Assembly (NCBI RefSeq): GCF_052115445.1
Contig: NZ_JBFRGR010000004.1
Location: 310,001 to 374,000, forward strand
Length of the DNA stretch: 64,000 bases
Origin: Paenibacillus_E sp052115445
GTDB taxonomy: Bacteria > Bacillota > Bacilli > Paenibacillales > NBRC-103111
Direction of reading: 5' to 3'
Under the pieces are notes generated by a model. It was given only the letters and a program-made list of their open reading frames with translations, was not told where the DNA came from and searched no databases. The position numbers and the translations under genes are program-made. Shown here piece by piece: positions 24,341 to 34,188 of this stretch. The first letter of the stretch is position 1; every line of letters begins with the position of its first letter.

Positions 24341-25093
24341 ATGAAACAAACACAACGACTCGATAAAATACTCGCCCATGTGGGCATTGGCACCCGTTCT
24401 GAACTTAAGCGCCTCGCCAAAGAAGGTGCAATTTACGTCAACGGTGTGAAGGTCAAAGACAGTGGTATGCAAGTAAATCCTGATAAGGACACCATTACCG
24501 TGAATGGAGAGCTCGTCACTTATCGCGAGTTTGTTTATCTTATGATGAACAAACCGCAGGGGGTGGTCTCGGCAACGGAAGATAATCGGGATCGCACGGT
24601 TGTGGATCTTTTGGACGAAGAATATGCTCCGTTCGAGGTGTTCCCAGTAGGCCGATTGGACAAGGACACAGAGGGCTTCCTTTTGCTCACAAACGATGGC
24701 AAACTGGCACATAACCTGCTCTCACCTCGCAAGCACGTTCCGAAAACCTACTACGCTAAAGTTGAGTGGGAGGTTAACGAAGCGGATCGGAAAGCTTTTA
24801 GCCATGGAGTAACTTTAGATGATGGTTATGAGACGTTGCCTGGTGATTTGAAGATTTTACAGACCGGAAATGAAGCCGCTGGAATCCCTTCAGAAATCGA
24901 GCTTACGATTATGGAAGGTAAGTTCCATCAGGTGAAACGCATGTTCCAAGCTGTTGGCAAACAAGTCGTTTTTCTGAAAAGGATGTCGATGGGCCCGCTA
25001 GCACTTGATCCTGAGTTGGCCTTGGGTCAAGTCAGAGAATTAAGTATAGAAGAGCTCTCGGCTCTACGAAATGCCAACGAGAATCAAAATTAA
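24341..25093 (+). CDS. RsuA/RluB-family 16S/23S rRNA pseudouridine synthase
   Basis: 250 residues: an N-terminal S4 RNA-binding domain (about 5-65, RLDKILAHVGIGTRSELKRL) then a pseudouridine synthase domain with catalytic Asp in VGRLDKDTEGFLLLTNDG. GKFHQVKRMFQAVGK is the conserved C-terminal block. It isomerises a uridine in rRNA; single-S4 RsuA-type architecture and VYLMMNKPQGV favour the 16S U516 enzyme, though RluB/RluE types cannot be excluded. It begins six bases after the rsmF-like stop, with GGAGGTGG inside that gene's end, so both rRNA modifiers are probably translated from one mRNA. A clear terminator follows. Confidence 0.9.
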   Translation: MKQTQRLDKILAHVGIGTRSELKRLAKEGAIYVNGVKVKDSGMQVNPDKDTITVNGELVTYREFVYLMMNKPQGVVSATEDNRDRTVVDLLDEEYAPFEVFPVGRLDKDTEGFLLLTNDGKLAHNLLSPRKHVPKTYYAKVEWEVNEADRKAFSHGVTLDDGYETLPGDLKILQTGNEAAGIPSEIELTIMEGKFHQVKRMFQAVGKQVVFLKRMSMGPLALDPELALGQVRELSIEELSALRNANENQN

Positions 25094-25152
25094 CTATACA
25101 AAAATACTAGAATATGGTATTTTCATGGTAGTGAAATTGATTTGTGCGGAAG

Positions 25153-25206
25153 AACCGCCTAGTTATTGCTGCTTTGTAGCAATGCTAGGCGGTTTTGCTG
25201 TTTTTA
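25153..25206 (+). terminator. Rho-independent terminator after the pseudouridine synthase
   Basis: AACCGCCTAG (25153-25162) pairs with CTAGGCGGTT (25185-25194), with a further TTGCT/AGCAA stem inside and T-rich tail. Confidence 0.9.
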
Positions 25207-25296
25207 GTGGAAATATGTCGAAAATAGGTAGACATTTACAATTATGAAATGAGATACTACCAATAATTGGGTATATTCAAACAGGGGGAGATCTAT

Positions 25297-26508
25297 TTGA
25301 AAAAATCTTTTATTCTACTTTCAACTGTATTATTATTCACGGCTTGTCAATCCTCGACCTCAGCCGCTGATTCACCATTACCAACTCCGAGTGCAGTCAC
25401 TGCGATAAAACTAAAAGACGTTTCTGACCACTGGGCTATGTCTGCCATAGAAGGCGCTGTGAAAAAAGGGTATGTCGACGGATATGAAGACTCCACATTT
25501 AAGCCTGAAAATAATGTTTCCCGTGCTGAGTTTGTGAAAATGGTCATAACGGCGATAAAGGAGCCTGTGAAAAGCGTTTCATCAGGGTCGGATTGGTCTT
25601 CTCCCTACATTGCTGCCGCTATAAACAAAGGTATTCTGAGAGAATCGGATTTCTCGATAGATAACGTCAATGATCCGATTTCTCGCTTAGAGATGTCTCG
25701 TATTTCATTACGTGCAATAGACGTGACGTTACAGAACAAAGCAATTCAAATAGATAATGATTCAGTCATGTATAACGCAGCCAAAACAGGACTTATTCAA
25801 GGCATGGCAAAAGGGGCATTAGAGCCAAAGAGCTCGACTACACGAGCTCAATCAGTAACAATAATTGAGCGTATTCTCAAAGTGAATCAAGGAGGTACGT
25901 TAGAAATTGATAAGTATGCCGTTGGGAATGCTGAACTAGAATTGAAACATACTAATATATTTACGGTAATGCCACATATTTTCGGAGGGGAACAGATTGA
26001 AAAATGGAATCCGGAAAATCTTACTCTTGAAACCGGTGATGGATTGTATAAGGGAACGATGGATCAAATCGTTGCTATAGATTTAGAAGATCCGAACGAT
26101 CCCAATTTAGGGCTTTTAGGAGATATAAGTGAGCTCAAATGGCATAACGGCATGACTGTTAAGACTAGTAAGTTTGTAAAAGATGGATACATGAATAGCT
26201 ATGTTCTTTATTTTAAGGGGCATGTAGATTACAACAATGATACTACTATATATAAAAACACATCTACGCTCCCCAAATTTGGGTTATATGGTTTTGAAAA
26301 TGGTGATCCTCAAGCGATGATAGATGGAGAACTAAATACTCCTACACATTTGTTTATTAATAAATTAGGGGACGTGCCCGCAATCATTATCTCTAAAAAT
26401 AAGAGTGTTCTGAGTTCCTATGCAGGTATATCAATTAGCGCCCCTGCAATACCACCAACACCTAACTACAACAAAAAAATATTTTACAGTTTAATTCCCA
26501 AAAAATAA
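25297..26508 (+). CDS. Lipoprotein with three SLH repeats
   Basis: 403 residues starting at TTG 25297, seven bases after GGGGGAG (the upstream in-frame TTG 25267 has no site). The signal peptide ends in lipobox LFTAC (Cys about 17), so the protein is lipid-anchored. Three SLH repeats follow at about residues 40-195: DVSDHWAMSAIEGAVKKGYV with SRAE, a second with SRLE, and a degenerate third with TRAQ. SLH domains bind pyruvylated secondary wall polymer, mainly through TRAE-like motifs; only the first is intact. The C-terminal half (about 200-400) has no recognised domain. It lies 30 bases before the giant surface protein gene and is probably co-transcribed with it. Confidence 0.85.
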   Translation: MKKSFILLSTVLLFTACQSSTSAADSPLPTPSAVTAIKLKDVSDHWAMSAIEGAVKKGYVDGYEDSTFKPENNVSRAEFVKMVITAIKEPVKSVSSGSDWSSPYIAAAINKGILRESDFSIDNVNDPISRLEMSRISLRAIDVTLQNKAIQIDNDSVMYNAAKTGLIQGMAKGALEPKSSTTRAQSVTIIERILKVNQGGTLEIDKYAVGNAELELKHTNIFTVMPHIFGGEQIEKWNPENLTLETGDGLYKGTMDQIVAIDLEDPNDPNLGLLGDISELKWHNGMTVKTSKFVKDGYMNSYVLYFKGHVDYNNDTTIYKNTSTLPKFGLYGFENGDPQAMIDGELNTPTHLFINKLGDVPAIIISKNKSVLSSYAGISISAPAIPPTPNYNKKIFYSLIPKK

Positions 26509-26538
26509 GACGCTCACTAGAAACGGAGGCGATCTCTG

Positions 26539-29500
26539 TTGCCGGCTAAAATAAAGCATATTAGTATTTGTCTAATTATAATAATCGCAATGCAAATTAT
26601 ACCTCTTAATTATCTGGAATTTAGTTGGCCATTTGCAAACGCTTCTGCTGCTAATGAAACAAGAAATATGACATACACTGGAAATTCTCAAGCTGGCTAT
26701 CAGGCTATATATAGTGATGCAAAAAGTACAACTACAAACCCTTTTTCTGTAACTGCACCTGTCGGAAAAGTAATCAAGGAAATTGGTTTTTATATGAACG
26801 GGGACACACAACCTGTTATGAAAATTGATTCTGCTGTAGGTTTATCTAGTTGGGGTACAGTAGGGATAAATTTAACAGGAGACCCTGTCGTTGTCGAGTC
26901 CATCGGCAATGATTCAGCACAAGGATATTTCGCTTGGTATCGCTATGCTCCTGGCACTTCAGGTAAAACCCTGGACTGGTATCAAGATGGTGCACTTGGC
27001 TGTTCAGATCACTCAGGGCGAGACTACACTGAAAATGTTAATGGATCTATGATGCCTAAAAGTCCAAATTGCGTGGGGGCAGGTTTATCTCTAACAGCGA
27101 ATAGGCAAGTAGGTTACACGACAGTTAGTGGAACTCCTATACCTTCATCAGTGGTCAATGCATCTGATATAACTGCAACAGCACAAATCTTTACAGACGC
27201 AAGTGTTTCTGGACCAGCAGGTGTTGATGACGGTGTAACTGTTGCAGCTAAAACACATTATATTGAAACAAAAGGTATTACTTCAGACAGATACGAAGTA
27301 TTTTATACTCAAGATTTAAACTATGAATCGGACTATGATAAGCAACTCGGACTTCCCGGCGCAAAAGTAATGGTTTACTACACCGCTTTCAAAGTTAATC
27401 TCAAATCCAAAACCTACACTTACCCAGACCACATTAAAATCACTTATCAAACTGCAACAGGCCCACCTAACTTGGGCAATATTGTTTTAGATGAAGATGG
27501 ACAATGTATTGAGACAAACAAATCAACAAACTTCCATTTCTCCTTTACAAATACAGGTGGAACCGATGTTTCAACTTCCTTCAACGTAAAAGTCTTAATC
27601 GATGGAACAGCGTTCCAGACTTTTAACTACACAGGTATCAACGCAGGCGAGAAAAAGACGGGTACCTTCACCAAATCCTTCTCAGGAACTTCCCCCTATG
27701 GAATCTCTATTCTCATTGACCCTATGACAGGTGAATCGAACACCTCCGACAACACCAAAACCATAACAATCACTCCCCAAACTACCTGCTCCATATCACC
27801 CTCAACAGAAGTAATTACAGCCAATTTTAAAATCGAAAAACCCTCAATTGAATTCGGGAGTTACAACGGTATTATAGCCGAAGGCATTTCTATTACTGGT
27901 GGCAACGGTTGTGGAATTCAACAGGTTGCTTATACGGTCTCACAAAATGGAAACTCAAAGGTTTATTCTAATTCCAGTGCTTTTTCGTTCAATGTTGGTG
28001 GACTACCGCCAGACCCAGGCTGGATGACAATTGGGACTGTCAGTGTCTCACTTAAAGTCACGTCCACATGTGGTGGAGAAGCCAGTGCTGGGCCAAAAAC
28101 ATTTCAAGTTGTTTCGCCAGCATCTTGTGTAGGCTCTAATAATCCACCAGTCGTACATGTTGGTTGGTTCCATGCCTATGACGGTGGAAGTATTACTCCC
28201 GAGAATTTGTTCGCTGTAGATGAACGTGTTTGGCTGCGAGTCATTCAAAAACCAGCTATCTTTCCGGGCGATCACGATGAGCCTTATGACCCTGACGGAG
28301 ATCCATATTTTTTAACTTGGGATTTCGATGGTAGCTCTAGTGCATGGGTTAGACAGCTTAAAACCGATTATGGTTTATGGGATCACGAGCCTGACGGTTG
28401 GACTATAAATTTTCTAGCTAATGTACTAGGAACGCATAGTATCAAGGTAACAGCAACGGATAAATGCGGTAATCAGTCACAAACTTCGGCAACCATGAGT
28501 GTTGTGCCTCCAAACCCAGTCCCTATCATTACTTTACCCTCAAAGGTAGTTGAAGGCAGATCGTATACACCAGATATTAGCTGTACCAATAGCTACAGTC
28601 CGTATAAATCTAGGACAATATCAAATTGTGACTGGCACGGAACTAAGCTGCCAATATATCCATCTTTCGGTGATTACGACATTCAACTGGACGTAACAGA
28701 TAGCGCGGGACTGCGGTCCCTTAATACAGTGCATTCTACTTTGAACGCCTTAGAAGACTTACCACCTGTCGCACAACTAGATTACAATGATATCGGGGTA
28801 CGAAATGTTTCCATGTCTTTTCAAGACAAGTCCTTTAGCCCAGACAGTGACCCAATATCGGAGCATACAGTTACTTTAGCTTGCGACAAAAATAATAATG
28901 GATCATTGGCAGATGATACAGTCATTACTATTACACCTGATGCAAATGGAAACTTTACCTATACACCTACTCAAGTAGTGAAGAAATGTAATGTTCATAT
29001 TCATCTAAAAGAAGGACTCGGTCTGAAGAAATCAACGGAAAAGGATTTTTCATTTGAAGTGGTCAACCAAATGCCCGAAGTTGATTTCTCAGCTTTTGGT
29101 GTTCAACCTGAACCCGCCAACATAACGACTGTTACACCAACGGCCAATACAATCGTTAATTCGGCAAATTGGACTGCCTCTTCTTCAACAAGTGTTTCAG
29201 CACCAAAACTATATAATTATAATGCAGGCGAAAACTCTGTTAGTACGAGGAATGTAACGAATTACGAGCCGTACAAATCAATTACTAGCTCCAATGTGGT
29301 AACAAAATGGTTTTCGACGGAAAAAAGTTATTGTGGCGATTGTGGTAATACAGGTAAATTAGAGGGTTATTATGCTAGTTTTAGCAAAGAAAACAGATTT
29401 GCTAAGCATCTCTGGAGATCAGGCCAGAATGCTAGCGATGCCAATTACTTTTATAATGAAGACAATCCTTCAATTGCTTATGGATCGACGTTCGCTAACG

Positions 29501-32500
29501 GACCGAATTTTTCAAACAATGGCGGTTGGGGAGAGGAAGTAATACCAAAATTAAATTATTCAAACAAGATGGAATTTAATTCTGATATGATTTTTCAAAG
29601 ACAAGGAGGTTATAACTCCTATTGGCAAAATAGTACTTATAATGAGCTTATGACCAGAATTACTGACATCTTGAATTTTACTAAAAACCCTAACAACCAG
29701 TTGGTAACTCCCGCATATACGGGTACCAAAACATTAACATGTGGATCTGCGTGGTCTGATTCTCTTACTTGTCCACCACCAGAACCAACTACATATCCAG
29801 CAATGTTTACTGGTCCAAACCCTAAAGTTACAGAGGGGGTACTGATGGACTCGGTGAATTGGGGTTATGATTGGGACGGTTATGTTATTCAGCGTGGAAC
29901 CACTCAGTTTAGTTCGACTTTCAATAAGGATTCAAGTGGTAACATCTACAAGAATAAGTGTTACTGGGGCTATTATGACAATTACGCTCATTCGTGTAGC
30001 CTAGTTAAATATAACAGCGGTGGATCTGTAATGTGGGAATATTCGCCTTCCCCAGCTTCTTGGGCATATAATCGGACAGGTATCAGCATAGATTACTTCT
30101 CCGATAATGAGTCTAAGATTGTTATTAAATACGGTGCCGTAAGAATAGTTTTAAATGCAAATACGGGTGCAGTTTTGCTAGACCTAATAGGTGGTGGGAA
30201 TGCCTCCGATCCCCATAATAATTTAATTTACTACTTAGGTGTATTTAATAATCGTATCGCTTATATCAAACAGACGGTAGAAAACGGTTATTACACCACT
30301 ATTGGTAAGAATGGTTTTTGGGATTTGATGTTCTACGATCTAGGAACAGATCAAACTACGACAGTAGATCGAGTGAAAACATACGGATATTTAGTGCAAT
30401 ATTGGCCAGATGATGGCGACATCTCATATAGAAGTCCTATTCCAAAAGCTACAATATCCGCAGACGGAAAATTAATTATAGGTAACGGTGAAACGAACAT
30501 TTTGGTCTATAATATGAGTACAGGTTTGAAAGAAGTGGATATACCAACAGGATTGGCTTTTACGAATTTCTCCGATTCAGGAAATGGTACTAACACACAG
30601 GGTATAAAAAGCATTAACTTGACAGAGGATGGCACAATAAAAGTCGTGTATCAAGGAATATCGGATTACGGAAGCTATCAGTCAAGGCGAGAATGGATAC
30701 TATCTGTGAAAACAGATGTAAACAACTCAACTGGAAATGCTAGTTACGGTTTTCTATCTAACAATGATGCCAGTTTTTATAATGGTGATATCAGTGTTAA
30801 AACCAAATTTAATCTTAATACGTATAGTGATAGCGTCACAGCAGGCATCGGTTTTAGAGTACAAAATAACAAAAACATGTACAGAGTAGAAATGACACCG
30901 AATCTCATCAAGTTGACCAAAATTGTTAATGGTATTTCATCTACGATTATGAGCAAAACTTATAATTCGAAGCTCGGGGTGTACACAGATATCAAAGCCA
31001 AAGTAAGAGCTAATCACATTATTATCTACGCAGCAGGAATTCCAATCATTGATGCTTATGATGATACATTTGCGGTTGCAGGATCTTATGGCCTTTTCTC
31101 AGAATCCCCGTATGTAGAGCTTCAAGGTTTCAATGCCATGATTTACGAAAGTGGTGATACAGCAGTTGCCAATCAAGCGATTGTAAATATGCCAATTACG
31201 TATAGCACTAGTTATCTTGATCCAGAGAACGATCCTGCTATTCCTAATAAAGCAACGTGGAAATTTACGAATATGGAACCTTATAAATTCCTAAATGCTG
31301 GGGATGGTGCTTCCGATCCTATAGGAACTAACAGCTATAATGGCGTCGTTATTCAATCGCCAAGTCCTAGTATTTCAAAGGTAGGGGTATTCAAGGTTGA
31401 ATTCCAAGAACCGGACGACCCTGCGCCAGCTGGATTCAAGTATCCATCACCTGTCTTTGCCATGTTTCAGAAAATGTCAGACCCTGCCACTCATTCAATT
31501 CTGGTTCATAGAAGGCCCATAGCACAATTCACGATTGCAGAGAATCCAGATCATACAATTCAATGGACAGAAACAGGCTACGACCCGGATCGATGGCTAA
31601 GCGCGGCAAACTATTCAACTGAAGCGACGGAGAAAAATTATCAGAGCACGAGAGGTATTTTTAACAACAGATACAGCTATACAACGCCAAGTGGCGTAAC
31701 TCAGCTCGGAAAGCTCACACGGCCTAATGAAACTGGTACGTATACGGTTAGAGCAGCAGTCGCTGACGAATATGGTGCATGGTCCGATTGGGTAGAACAA
31801 ACAATTCAGATTACGATTCCGTTGCCAAATCAACCACCGACAGCCGTACTTACATTTCCGATAGGAACACAAACAAGTCCTAGTTATGTGAATACACGTC
31901 AACCTACAATTACTTGGAATCAAGCCGATCCGGATGCAGGAACAACCTTTGCGGCTTTCCAAGTTGTGCTAAAAGATGAGTCTGGAAATGTCGTTGTTGA
32001 CAGTGGTATCAAACCACAAGGAACATCTGCAACTACACAAGAATGGATAACAACAATAGTACTTTCACAAGGTCAAAAGTACCAAGTTCAAGTAAGGGTT
32101 TTTGATGGAATTGCTTGGTCAGTATGGTCGAACATAGGGTGGCTAATTACTAACCGTCAACCAACAGCAACAATGATAGAACCGGGTGGCACACAAGCTT
32201 CACCAACACGATTCAGTACCTTGCGGCCAACGCTAAAATGGAATCAAGCAGACCCGGATCCAGGTACAACATTTACGTATTTTCAAATTCAAATCACAAA
32301 TGAAGCAAACGATACAATGATTCTGGATTCAGGTCAGTATTATCAAGGCTCTTCTTCATTAATCGGCAGTTGGTCAGTAAACACCGATCTACCGGCTGGT
32401 CAAAAATTAAGAGTTCGCGTTAGGGTGTTCGATGGCGTTATCTGGTCAGATTACTCACCACAAACTTGGTTATATATCAATCAACCTCCTGTTGCCAATT

Positions 32501-33162
32501 TCGACTGGACTCCTAAGCCTGTATGGGAGGGAGATGAGGTACGGAGCACCAATACTTCAACTGATCCTGATGGCGATGTGCTTTCATACTTATGGACCGT
32601 TCAGGGACCAGATGGGGTTACTACGTCTTTTACATCTACAAATTTCACGCAAAAGTTCACTGAACCCGGTAATTACTTAGTTACACTATCCGCGATGGAT
32701 GGGTTTCTAACATCGATTGCAGTTAAATCGATCACTGCTATGCCATTAACGATAAGATCTGTTGTGACTTACACGGACAATTGGTTGATTTTGCATAATC
32801 AGAAAGGGCACCAAATACAAGTAAATCCTAAACAATTTTATTCTGGTGAAATATTTGTTGTGAAAAGTCAGAGCGCAGCTACCTCGGTTGACGAAGTCAT
32901 CGCTTGGATTGACACGATTGGTTTGGATGGTCAGACCTTATATGTTTCTGAAAAGCTAACACCACAGTTAAATGATGGTACTATGTTTAGTGGCGAATTA
33001 TTTGATGTGAAATTCCAATCGCTAACGGAGGGACTGACTCGAGGCGCACAGACGATTCATTTTCAGATTAGGTACAGTAATGGTGTTGTGAGAAAGGAAG
33101 ATATTCCTATCGAAATCATTGGGAATGCCCAGCAATCGGTCGGTGTTCATCGGGTTCAATAA
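26539..33162 (+). CDS. Giant secreted multidomain surface protein (CARDB, PKD, Fn3-like modules)
   Basis: 2207 residues from TTG 26539, nine bases after CGGAGG. A signal peptide (about 1-38) precedes a chain of beta modules. A CARDB-like domain lies at about 310-412 (LDEDGQCIETNKSTNFHFSF), PKD-like domains at about 534-850 (DPDGDPYFLTWDFDGSSS), and a region of unknown fold at about 900-1120. A stretch with propeller-like repeats (KYNSGGSVMWEYS) sits at about 1150-1390 and a LamG/DUF1080-like jelly-roll at about 1418-1539. Two near-identical Fn3-like repeats (PTITWNQADPDAGTTF and PTLKWNQADPDPGTTF) at about 1765-1982 and a PKD at about 1984-2068 follow. No catalytic site, LPXTG or SLH anchor is visible. 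It is probably an adhesin, matrix or carbohydrate-binding scaffold; the neighbouring SLH lipoprotein may hold it. Confidence 0.83.
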   Translation: MPAKIKHISICLIIIIAMQIIPLNYLEFSWPFANASAANETRNMTYTGNSQAGYQAIYSDAKSTTTNPFSVTAPVGKVIKEIGFYMNGDTQPVMKIDSAVGLSSWGTVGINLTGDPVVVESIGNDSAQGYFAWYRYAPGTSGKTLDWYQDGALGCSDHSGRDYTENVNGSMMPKSPNCVGAGLSLTANRQVGYTTVSGTPIPSSVVNASDITATAQIFTDASVSGPAGVDDGVTVAAKTHYIETKGITSDRYEVFYTQDLNYESDYDKQLGLPGAKVMVYYTAFKVNLKSKTYTYPDHIKITYQTATGPPNLGNIVLDEDGQCIETNKSTNFHFSFTNTGGTDVSTSFNVKVLIDGTAFQTFNYTGINAGEKKTGTFTKSFSGTSPYGISILIDPMTGESNTSDNTKTITITPQTTCSISPSTEVITANFKIEKPSIEFGSYNGIIAEGISITGGNGCGIQQVAYTVSQNGNSKVYSNSSAFSFNVGGLPPDPGWMTIGTVSVSLKVTSTCGGEASAGPKTFQVVSPASCVGSNNPPVVHVGWFHAYDGGSITPENLFAVDERVWLRVIQKPAIFPGDHDEPYDPDGDPYFLTWDFDGSSSAWVRQLKTDYGLWDHEPDGWTINFLANVLGTHSIKVTATDKCGNQSQTSATMSVVPPNPVPIITLPSKVVEGRSYTPDISCTNSYSPYKSRTISNCDWHGTKLPIYPSFGDYDIQLDVTDSAGLRSLNTVHSTLNALEDLPPVAQLDYNDIGVRNVSMSFQDKSFSPDSDPISEHTVTLACDKNNNGSLADDTVITITPDANGNFTYTPTQVVKKCNVHIHLKEGLGLKKSTEKDFSFEVVNQMPEVDFSAFGVQPEPANITTVTPTANTIVNSANWTASSSTSVSAPKLYNYNAGENSVSTRNVTNYEPYKSITSSNVVTKWFSTEKSYCGDCGNTGKLEGYYASFSKENRFAKHLWRSGQNASDANYFYNEDNPSIAYGSTFANGPNFSNNGGWGEEVIPKLNYSNKMEFNSDMIFQRQGGYNSYWQNSTYNELMTRITDILNFTKNPNNQLVTPAYTGTKTLTCGSAWSDSLTCPPPEPTTYPAMFTGPNPKVTEGVLMDSVNWGYDWDGYVIQRGTTQFSSTFNKDSSGNIYKNKCYWGYYDNYAHSCSLVKYNSGGSVMWEYSPSPASWAYNRTGISIDYFSDNESKIVIKYGAVRIVLNANTGAVLLDLIGGGNASDPHNNLIYYLGVFNNRIAYIKQTVENGYYTTIGKNGFWDLMFYDLGTDQTTTVDRVKTYGYLVQYWPDDGDISYRSPIPKATISADGKLIIGNGETNILVYNMSTGLKEVDIPTGLAFTNFSDSGNGTNTQGIKSINLTEDGTIKVVYQGISDYGSYQSRREWILSVKTDVNNSTGNASYGFLSNNDASFYNGDISVKTKFNLNTYSDSVTAGIGFRVQNNKNMYRVEMTPNLIKLTKIVNGISSTIMSKTYNSKLGVYTDIKAKVRANHIIIYAAGIPIIDAYDDTFAVAGSYGLFSESPYVELQGFNAMIYESGDTAVANQAIVNMPITYSTSYLDPENDPAIPNKATWKFTNMEPYKFLNAGDGASDPIGTNSYNGVVIQSPSPSISKVGVFKVEFQEPDDPAPAGFKYPSPVFAMFQKMSDPATHSILVHRRPIAQFTIAENPDHTIQWTETGYDPDRWLSAANYSTEATEKNYQSTRGIFNNRYSYTTPSGVTQLGKLTRPNETGTYTVRAAVADEYGAWSDWVEQTIQITIPLPNQPPTAVLTFPIGTQTSPSYVNTRQPTITWNQADPDAGTTFAAFQVVLKDESGNVVVDSGIKPQGTSATTQEWITTIVLSQGQKYQVQVRVFDGIAWSVWSNIGWLITNRQPTATMIEPGGTQASPTRFSTLRPTLKWNQADPDPGTTFTYFQIQITNEANDTMILDSGQYYQGSSSLIGSWSVNTDLPAGQKLRVRVRVFDGVIWSDYSPQTWLYINQPPVANFDWTPKPVWEGDEVRSTNTSTDPDGDVLSYLWTVQGPDGVTTSFTSTNFTQKFTEPGNYLVTLSAMDGFLTSIAVKSITAMPLTIRSVVTYTDNWLILHNQKGHQIQVNPKQFYSGEIFVVKSQSAATSVDEVIAWIDTIGLDGQTLYVSEKLTPQLNDGTMFSGELFDVKFQSLTEGLTRGAQTIHFQIRYSNGVVRKEDIPIEIIGNAQQSVGVHRVQ

Positions 33163-33268
33163 CGAAGTAGAGATCTTGAGAAGACGTTGTTTTTATTGTA
33201 AAATCGTGAACTGAAATTGCACCTATGGTACAATTAGTCGATATGAAGAGAGCGAGGGAGAGGATACC

Positions 33269-34069
33269 TTGAACTATCGATTAATCGCACTGGATGTTGA
33301 TGGCACACTGCTTAACGATAATCACGAATTAACGGATCAAACGATTGAAACTATACAAGAGGTTCATGATCAAGGCTGTCATATTGTGCTATGCACGGGG
33401 AGAGCGCCGGCTAGTACGTTACCGATCCTAGAGCAACTGGGGTTGGAAGGAACGATGATCACTCATAATGGAGCGGTAACCGTTCATGCCGATGAGCGAG
33501 GGCAGTCGCTGGTGAATGAGTTTTCTTTTGAAATTAGCGAAATCGAAAGTATGTTGGCTTATGCTCGTCGTGAAGGGATTCACTTCGATGTGTGTACAGC
33601 ATTTAATATGTATATCGAACGTGTCGGTGAGTATGAGAGGAAGATGTATCAGAAATTTCTCATCAATCCTAAACTTGTTACGTCTGTTTCAGAGCTTGGC
33701 GTGCCGATCGTTAAATTTACGCTTTTTGCTCAACCGGATGTGTTGGATCGTGTTCAACTGGAGTGGGAAGATCAGAAGCTATATGGTAATTTGAGGATGA
33801 TTCGCAGTGGAGATTTGTTCATTGATGTGATGAATCCGACTGCGAATAAGGGGAACGCATTGAAAGCTTTGGCAGCTACTTTAGAGATTGAAGCCCAAGA
33901 AATTATGGCGATTGGCAATTACTATAATGATTTGGAAATGATGAGTTTTGCTGGTTTGGGGATTGCAGTAGAGAATTCGCCGAATGATGTGAAAGAGGCA
34001 GCAGATGCTGTGACATCCTCGAATAATAATGAAGGCGTTCATGAAGCCATTCGAAAGTACTGTTTCTAA
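33269..34069 (+). CDS. Cof-type HAD-superfamily phosphatase
   Basis: 266 residues of the HAD-IIB (Cof) group. Motif I is LIALDVDGTLLND (nucleophile Asp in DVDGT), motif II LCTGRAP, the C2B cap lies in the middle, and motif III/IV is GNYYNDLEMMSFAGLGIAVENS. Typical substrates are sugar phosphates, flavin precursors or pyridoxal phosphate; none is indicated here. It starts at TTG 33269 shortly after GGGAGAGG. A TACAAT with an upstream TG (extended -10, near 33228) is a possible promoter. It sits between two secreted-protein genes and has its own terminator, so it may be unrelated to them. Confidence 0.9.
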   Translation: MNYRLIALDVDGTLLNDNHELTDQTIETIQEVHDQGCHIVLCTGRAPASTLPILEQLGLEGTMITHNGAVTVHADERGQSLVNEFSFEISEIESMLAYARREGIHFDVCTAFNMYIERVGEYERKMYQKFLINPKLVTSVSELGVPIVKFTLFAQPDVLDRVQLEWEDQKLYGNLRMIRSGDLFIDVMNPTANKGNALKALAATLEIEAQEIMAIGNYYNDLEMMSFAGLGIAVENSPNDVKEAADAVTSSNNNEGVHEAIRKYCF

Positions 34070-34084
34070 ATAGAAATCGGTCAG

Positions 34085-34110
34085 AAACCTCGTTTTTCGA
34101 GGTTTTTTGT
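34085..34110 (+). terminator. Rho-independent terminator after HAD phosphatase
   Basis: Stem AAACCTCG / CGAGGTTT with a five-T loop and a TTTTTT tail. Confidence 0.9.
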
Positions 34111-34188
34111 CGTTTATGGGGTTTTTAGTGCATATTTCGTATGATAGAATGAGAGAAAGACTAATAGATGATGGTGGTGTGATATTAA

